From an uncultured Erwinia sp. (GTDB lineage: Bacteria > Pseudomonadota > Gammaproteobacteria > Enterobacterales > Enterobacteriaceae), in the NCBI GenBank assembly GCA_946221915.1, contig CAMIKG010000009.1, positions 43,910 through 107,909 of the forward strand: DNA of 64,000 bases, written 5' to 3'. Positions 61,868 to 64,000 of the stretch are shown here, piece by piece. The stretch's first letter is position 1. The number at the start of each line of letters is the position of its first letter. Under the pieces are notes generated by a model, which saw only the letters and a program-made list of their open reading frames with translations, made no database searches and was not told the origin of the DNA. A program made the translations under genes and the position numbers.

Positions 61868-63904
61868 GTGGTTTTTAACATGCAACGATACCGTTTTCCA
61901 GAAGAGAGCTTGCCTGTTTTTGAACAGATTATTGAACACAGCGCGAATGCTATTTTTGTCGCTGATGATCAACATCGCCTCTCATTCGCCAATCATCATG
62001 GAGAGATGCTTTACCACCGGTTGATCGCCACCGAGCAACTGACCAGCGCGCTCAGCTGTCAGCAGTCGGTGCTGGAGATTAATGACGATCAGCACCCCCG
62101 CTACATTCGCGCCCACAGCGTCAACAGTGAAGGCAGCGAACACGCCGCCGGACGGCTGTTTATCGGCACTGATATCAGTGCTGAGCTGACCGCCCAGCGT
62201 GAAGAGTCACACCTGCGCCGCCGTCTGGAGCAGACGCTGGAGATCACCGACGAAGGTTTCTGGCTGTGGGATATTCCCAGCGGGCAAATCTCGCACAGCC
62301 ACTGCTGGAGCCGTATTTTCGGCCTGCAGGACGACGCATTGCAGCACCATGAAAGCGATATTTTTGGCCTGATTCACCCGGATGACAGTCGTCAGGTGAT
62401 GCAGGCGCTGCAGCAGCATTTGCGCGGTGAAACCCCGGTATTCAGCTGCGAATTCCGCCTGATCAATGCCGAACAGAAACTGTTATGGATCCAGAATCAC
62501 GGCAAAGTAGTGCGCTATAACGACGATGGCGTGCCCATCGAGATGCTGGGCAAGGTGAAGGAGATCACCGAGAAAAAACGTCTGGAGCAGGAGATGCATC
62601 AGCTGGCGTGGCAGGACCCGCTCACCCAGCTCGATAACCGTCCGCGTTTTTATGACAAAGTGGAACAGGCGCGTCAGCAGATGCTGGTCGGCGGCGAGTA
62701 TATGGCGCTGATTTATCTCGATTTGAATCGCTTTAAAGAGGTCAATGATACTCTGGGTCACGCGGCTGGCGACACGCTGTTAAAAGAAGTGGCGCTGCGC
62801 CTGCGCAATACCATCCGTGGTCATGATGCGCTGGCGCGACTCGGCGGCGATGAGTTCGCGCTGATGGCGACCCACCTCGGCGCCAGTTTCCAGGATGCGA
62901 AAGATCGCGTGACGGTGCTGGCGAATCGCCTGCTGGATAATATCTGCCGCGATATGCCGCTGGATAACAATGTGATTAATGTCACCAGCAGCATGGGCAT
63001 CTATCTGTTTAACGATGACCAGACACCGATTGCCGATATGCTGCATAAAGCGGATCTGGCGCAGTATTATTCGAAGAAGAATCATCGCAAATGGATGTTC
63101 TGGTCGCCGCGCCTGCATGAAGAGCAGAGCCAGCGCGACACCATTGAGAGCGGGCTGCGCCGCGCGCTGGATAATGGCGAGCTGTATCTGGAGTATCAGC
63201 CGCAATATTCGTCCGGCGGCGAAGCCATCAGCCTCGAAGCGCTGCTGCGCTGGAGGACACCGGATGGCCGCGAAATCTCCCCTGCCACTTTTATTCCGGT
63301 GGCAGAGAATTCGGGGTTGATTCTCAATATCAGTGAATGGGTGCTGGAGCAGGCCTGCGAACAGCTGCGCGTCTGGCGCGATCAGCCACAGCTGGAAAAG
63401 ATGCGGGTGTCAGTGAATATCAGTCCGCGCCAGCTGAAACGCGCCGATTTTTTGCAGACCGTCGAGCGAATTGTGCTGCAAAGCGGCATCGATCCGCAGC
63501 AGCTGAGTTTTGAAGTGCCGGAGATTGTGCTGGCCGATAATCTGGTGGAAACCCAGCGTAAGCTGCAGGCGCTGAAAGAGATGAAAATTAAGATTGCGCT
63601 GGATAACTTTGGCACCGGCATGGCGTCACTGACTGGTTTACGCCAGCTGGCGATTGATGAGGTGAAAATCGATCGGTCGTTTGTTTTCCAGATGGCGCAG
63701 AACGAGGAGTTTCTGCTGACGATCCGCGGCATTGTGGCGATGTGTCAGGCGCTGGGCATCAGCATTGTCGCCGAAGGGGTGGAAAACTCACATCAGTTCG
63801 CCACGCTGGCGGATATGGGCTGTAATCGCTTTCAGGGCTGGCTGTTTTCACGCTCGCTGGCGCCGGAGAAGCTGGGCGGCGTGTTGCGGCAGAAGTGGTT
63901 GTAA
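61868..63904 (+). CDS. PAS-PAS-GGDEF-EAL cyclic-di-GMP signalling protein
   Basis: 678 residues from GTG at 61868 (AGG upstream), or 674 from ATG at 61880. There is no membrane span, so it is cytoplasmic. Two PAS domains cover about 17-105 and 118-235. The GGDEF domain (about 240-405) has an intact GGDEF at 326-330 and an RxxD inhibitory site at 317-320. The EAL domain (about 425-670) keeps EAL 457-459, Asn518, Glu549, Glu552, Asp579, Lys600, Glu636 and Gln656, but the usual DDFGTG reads D579-N580. It probably makes c-di-GMP; phosphodiesterase activity may be impaired. Confidence 0.9.
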   Translation: MVFNMQRYRFPEESLPVFEQIIEHSANAIFVADDQHRLSFANHHGEMLYHRLIATEQLTSALSCQQSVLEINDDQHPRYIRAHSVNSEGSEHAAGRLFIGTDISAELTAQREESHLRRRLEQTLEITDEGFWLWDIPSGQISHSHCWSRIFGLQDDALQHHESDIFGLIHPDDSRQVMQALQQHLRGETPVFSCEFRLINAEQKLLWIQNHGKVVRYNDDGVPIEMLGKVKEITEKKRLEQEMHQLAWQDPLTQLDNRPRFYDKVEQARQQMLVGGEYMALIYLDLNRFKEVNDTLGHAAGDTLLKEVALRLRNTIRGHDALARLGGDEFALMATHLGASFQDAKDRVTVLANRLLDNICRDMPLDNNVINVTSSMGIYLFNDDQTPIADMLHKADLAQYYSKKNHRKWMFWSPRLHEEQSQRDTIESGLRRALDNGELYLEYQPQYSSGGEAISLEALLRWRTPDGREISPATFIPVAENSGLILNISEWVLEQACEQLRVWRDQPQLEKMRVSVNISPRQLKRADFLQTVERIVLQSGIDPQQLSFEVPEIVLADNLVETQRKLQALKEMKIKIALDNFGTGMASLTGLRQLAIDEVKIDRSFVFQMAQNEEFLLTIRGIVAMCQALGISIVAEGVENSHQFATLADMGCNRFQGWLFSRSLAPEKLGGVLRQKWL

Positions 63905-64000
63905 GAGAAGTCGTGTGTGTTGCGGTATAAACGGTTGTCAGTGAAGCCGGTGTGTTGCAGTAAAAGCGGTTGTGAGTGAAGCCGGTGTGTTGCAGTAAAA
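63868..64000. repeat. Tandem repeat of about 35 bp arising from the gene's 3' end
   Basis: Four units start with GAAG: 63868-63906 (inside the EAL gene, covering its last codons), 63907-63942, 63943-63977 and 63978 to the window end. Units 3 and 4 are identical over the 23 bases visible (GAAGCCGGTGTGTTGCAGTA). Each ends in a GGTTGTNAG-like tail. The array continues past the window. Confidence 0.8.

Noticed and set aside
1..64000. CRISPR array, prophage, insertion sequence, tRNA or rRNA genes
   Set aside because: No regularly spaced repeats with unique spacers, no transposase or integrase frames, and no recognisable stable RNA genes were seen.

Overview
The window is an ordinary chromosomal stretch of a gamma-proteobacterium of the order Enterobacterales. 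Gene order and protein sequences follow the Escherichia coli 24-minute region (ptsG, tatD, holB, tmk, mltG, pabC, fab cluster, rne, flg cluster, murJ, mdtH, grxB, pyrC, dinI, bssS, solA, trhO, lpxL, msyB, mdoHG, mdoC, clsC). Several genes common in E. coli are absent here (mdtG, ymdB, yceO) and others are added. Together with the dispersed GC-rich intergenic repeats this suggests an Erwiniaceae member such as Pantoea or Erwinia. That assignment is an inference from general resemblance, not from a search.

Left part (1-14.3 kb, mostly minus strand): the 5' end of ptsG with Mlc, CRP and SgrS-type control sites; a replication/cell-wall/folate operon (pabC, mltG, tmk, holB, tatD) with tight or overlapping junctions; and the rpmF-plsX-fabHDG-acpP-fabF ribosomal-protein/fatty-acid cluster. 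Between fabF and pabC, which adjoin in E. coli, sits a plus-strand cassette: a BglH/ScrY-like carbohydrate porin and a secreted feruloyl-esterase-like protein. A CRP-like site and a textbook BglG-type RNA antiterminator overlapping a 22-bp-stem terminator precede it. No BglG-type regulator, PTS permease or phospho-glucosidase lies in the window, so control must come from elsewhere.

Middle (14.4-33 kb): yceF, a 680-bp structured non-coding stretch, rluC, and rne with its long leader. The flagellar cluster follows: flgBCD-FGHIJ and flgKL on the minus strand, flgAMN on the plus strand, with clear FlhDC and sigma-28 sites. The hook gene flgE is missing exactly between intact flgD and flgF. murJ, mviM, yceH and rimJ come next.

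Right part (35.8-55 kb): conserved housekeeping genes with visible control elements: a PurR-like box and start-site-switching hairpin at pyrC, a LexA box at dinI, the glucan operon mdoGH with divergent mdoC, and clsC. A small unknown gene with a perfect 19-bp palindromic operator replaces mdtG.

End (55-64 kb, accessory): a three-gene envelope module (OmpA-like lipoprotein, multi-pass inner-membrane protein, periplasmic vWA-like protein), a clan-A glycosidase-like protein with a probable catalytic Glu-to-Gln change, two very small single-pass membrane proteins, and a PAS-PAS-GGDEF-EAL protein with an Asp-to-Asn change in its EAL site. The 3' end of that last gene seeds a roughly 35-bp tandem repeat that runs off the window. 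The OmpA module is my best candidate for an undescribed system.
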